DNA from: Virgibacillus siamensis
GTDB taxonomy: Bacteria > Bacillota > Bacilli > Bacillales > Amphibacillaceae
Assembly: GCF_900162695.1 (NCBI RefSeq)
Contig: NZ_FUIH01000007.1
Span: 1,612,001 to 1,676,000 of the forward strand
DNA length: 64,000 nt
Direction of reading: 5' to 3'
A program made the position numbers and the translations under genes. The notes under the pieces are model-generated. The model did no database searches, was not told the origin of the DNA, and worked only from the letters and a program-made list of their open reading frames with translations. Positions 62,589 to 64,000 of this stretch are shown here, piece after piece (the first letter of the stretch is position 1; each line of letters opens with the position of its first letter).

Positions 62589-63173
62589 CTATTTATTGGA
62601 AAGGCCATGGATTACCATTCTGTGTACCTCAGGAGCCAATTCTAATAAATTATATTTCTGGTCTTGCATAACCCAGTTTGTTACGGTTTCGTCCAGGGTA
62701 CCAAAAATCATTTGCCTTACAAGTGGAATGTTCAGATCACTACGGAAAGCCCTTTCATCCATGCCTTCTTTTATTATATCATCAATAACAGTCAAGTAGG
62801 GCTTTAAAATGTCATTTATCTTATAACGCAATTCACTGTTTGACTGTCTTAATTCCAATTGTGTGACAATCGCCAGGTGATGATTACTGGCAAGCTGGCT
62901 GAAATGCATCCGGATTAATGTAAGCAATTTTTCGTCGGTTTTTTCTTCTTTATTAATTTCCGCGGCAATCTGCTCGATAAACTGTCCCATTTTTTCCTTA
63001 AAGACAGATACAAGAATATCCTCTTTGTTTTTAAAATACAGATAGATGGTCCCGTCTGCAACCCCGGCTTTTTTTGCTATTTTGGATACTTGTGAAGCAT
63101 GGTAGCCATTTTCGGCAATTACAACAACGGCAGCTTCTATTATTTGGTTATATTTCGGTTTGTTTTTCTTCAT
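62589..63173 (-). CDS. fadR: TetR-family fatty acid degradation repressor FadR
   Basis: A 194-residue TetR protein starting MKKNKPKYNQIIEAAV, with the helix-turn-helix ASQVSKIAKKAGVADGTIYLYFKNKEDIL (about 25-53). Bacillus FadR (YsiA) represses beta-oxidation genes and is released by long-chain acyl-CoA. ATG at 63173 follows AAGGAG; a longer frame to 63227 would contain the operator. A FadR-type operator just upstream suggests autoregulation of the operon. Confidence 0.95.
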   Translation of the reverse strand: MKKNKPKYNQIIEAAVVVIAENGYHASQVSKIAKKAGVADGTIYLYFKNKEDILVSVFKEKMGQFIEQIAAEINKEEKTDEKLLTLIRMHFSQLASNHHLAIVTQLELRQSNSELRYKINDILKPYLTVIDDIIKEGMDERAFRSDLNIPLVRQMIFGTLDETVTNWVMQDQKYNLLELAPEVHRMVIHGLSNK

Positions 63174-63208
63174 GACAATCTCCTTAGCGGCACCCCAGTC
63201 CGCAAAAC

Positions 63209-63226
63209 TGAATGAATCATCATTCA
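63209..63226. promoter_or_regulatory. FadR operator
   Basis: The 18-bp palindrome TGAATGAATCATCATTCA matches the Bacillus FadR box TGAATGAMTANTCATTCA at all but one central position. It overlaps the expected transcription start of the fadR promoter, 36 bp before the gene. Confidence 0.9.
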
Positions 63227-63232
63227 TATTTC

Positions 63233-63261
63233 ATTGTACAAATACAATTCATTTCTGTCAA
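63233..63261 (-). promoter_or_regulatory. SigA promoter of fadR-fadB-etfB-etfA
   Basis: Minus-strand TTGACA (63256-63261) and TACAAT (63233-63238) with a 17-nt spacer; a perfect -35 and a one-mismatch -10. The start point would lie inside the FadR operator. Confidence 0.88.
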
Positions 63262-63286
63262 TATAGATTGTACAACTATTGTACAA
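63234..63286. repeat. three TTGTACAA palindromes at the fadR promoter
   Basis: The self-complementary octamer TTGTACAA occurs at 63234-63241 (over the -10), 63268-63275 and 63279-63286 (upstream of the -35). The last two are 11 bp apart, one helical turn; the first is 34 bp away, about three turns. One further copy lies in the sdhC leader (56951-56958). A regulator is not identified. Confidence 0.6.
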
Positions 63287-63302
63287 AAAACGAACCCGAT
63301 GC

Positions 63303-64000
63303 TCAATTTGTGTTACTGTTTTGTTCCATCTTTTCTTTCTCTTCATCAACCAATTTTCTCCTTAGTATCTTACCAACAGCCGTTTTAGGAAGCTCTTCTC
63401 GAAATTCATAAATCCTTGGAACTTTAAACGCTGCCAGATTGTTTCTGCAGTATGCATTTAATTCCTTCTCTGTTACATCATGACCCGACTTAAGCACAAC
63501 ATATGCCTTTACCGTTTCACCACGGTACGCATCCGGCACACCAGCTACAACTGCCTCTTGAATTGCCTCATGCTCGTAAAGCACTTCCTCGACTTCTCTT
63601 GGGTAAATATTATATCCGCCGGCAATGATCATATCTTTTTTTCGGTCAACAATGTAAAAATATCCGTCTTCATCCATATAGCCCATGTCCCCGGTAAACA
63701 TCCAGCCATCTTTCAGAACGTTGTCGGTTTCCTCCTGGTTTCCCCAGTATCCCTTCATCACTTGCGGGCCTTTTACTGCAACTTCCCCGACTTCACCGAT
63801 TTCCGCTTCCTGATTCGTATCCATATTGAAGATTTTACTATCGGTATCCGGCCATGGGACCCCAATACTTCCGTTAACACGTTCAGCCCAAACAAAATTG
63901 GCATGTGTTACAGGTGATGTTTCTGTCAACCCGTACCCCTCCACCAATCGTCCGCCGGTAACTTTTTCAAACTGTTCCTGGACTTCAGCCGGTAATGGTG
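63303..64000 (-). CDS. lcfA: long-chain acyl-CoA synthetase, C-terminal part (partial)
   Basis: Activates fatty acids to acyl-CoA, the inducer of FadR. The frame continues past the right edge; 231 residues are visible before the stop at 63303. They include the AMP-binding motif GYGLTETSP, GELVVKGPQ-type EVAVKGPQVMKGYW, TGDMGYMDEDGYFYIVDRKKDMIIAGGYNIYP and the C-terminal PKTAVGKILRRKL with the catalytic Lys. It is upstream of fadR, as in B. subtilis. Confidence 0.96.
   Translation of the reverse strand, partial: PLPAEVQEQFEKVTGGRLVEGYGLTETSPVTHANFVWAERVNGSIGVPWPDTDSKIFNMDTNQEAEIGEVGEVAVKGPQVMKGYWGNQEETDNVLKDGWMFTGDMGYMDEDGYFYIVDRKKDMIIAGGYNIYPREVEEVLYEHEAIQEAVVAGVPDAYRGETVKAYVVLKSGHDVTEKELNAYCRNNLAAFKVPRIYEFREELPKTAVGKILRRKLVDEEKEKMEQNSNTN

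Noticed and set aside
1..64000. CRISPR arrays, prophage, transposases or attachment sites
   Set aside because: No regularly spaced repeats, integrase or transposase-like frame was seen; gene order is chromosomal backbone.

Overview
This window is a stretch of chromosome from an endospore-forming member of the Bacillaceae. The gene order follows the Bacillus subtilis block that runs from tgt through minCD, mreBCD, valS, hemAXCDBL, lonA, clpX, tig, rph, gerE and sdhCAB to lcfA. Sporulation genes are numerous (safA, spo0B, spoIVFAB, spoIIB, ysxE, spoVID, gerM, gerE). AT-rich intergenic DNA, GGAGG-type ribosome binding sites and frequent TTG starts fit a low-GC Firmicute. A relative of Virgibacillus, Oceanobacillus or Lentibacillus is my guess from protein character; it is not proven here.

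Layout, left to right. 1-8 kb: Holliday-junction and queuosine operon (ruvA-ruvB-DUF2905-queA-tgt-yajC), yebC, a sporulation lipoprotein, nadE and safA. 8-17.6 kb: pheA, obg, spo0B, the L21/Prp/L27 ribosomal cluster with its leader, spoIVFAB, minCD and mreBCD. 17.8-30 kb: radC, spoIIB, folC, a plus-strand pair of RimK-like ATP-grasp genes, valS behind a T-box leader, a small membrane protein, ysxE and spoVID. 28.5-34.7 kb: the complete 5-aminolevulinate-to-uroporphyrinogen III operon. 35-38 kb: a LiaF-like membrane protein and a polar amino acid ABC transporter. 38-45 kb: engB, lonA, clpX, tig and ysoA. 45-48 kb: a gamma-glutamyltransferase gene broken by one in-frame TAA, then tRNA-Gly and tRNA-Arg. 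48-53 kb: ysnB, rdgB, rph, gerM, racE, a MarR regulator and gerE. 53-60 kb: a thioesterase, sdhCAB, yslB, uvrC and trxA. 60-64 kb: the fatty acid degradation operon etfA/etfB/enoyl-CoA hydratase/fadR and the 3' end of lcfA.

Compared with the B. subtilis order as I remember it, several genes are missing from their usual slots: bofC, pheB, maf, comC, lonB, the leu genes and lysC. Additions are the ATP-grasp pair, the amino acid ABC transporter and ggt. No phage, transposase or CRISPR array was seen.

The points most worth a second look are: an unassigned leader with a possible terminator/antiterminator switch upstream of ysoA; the ATP-grasp pair, whose second member has an altered metal-binding motif; a three-copy TTGTACAA palindrome array at the fadR promoter, with another copy in the sdhC leader; and the single-nonsense ggt pseudogene.
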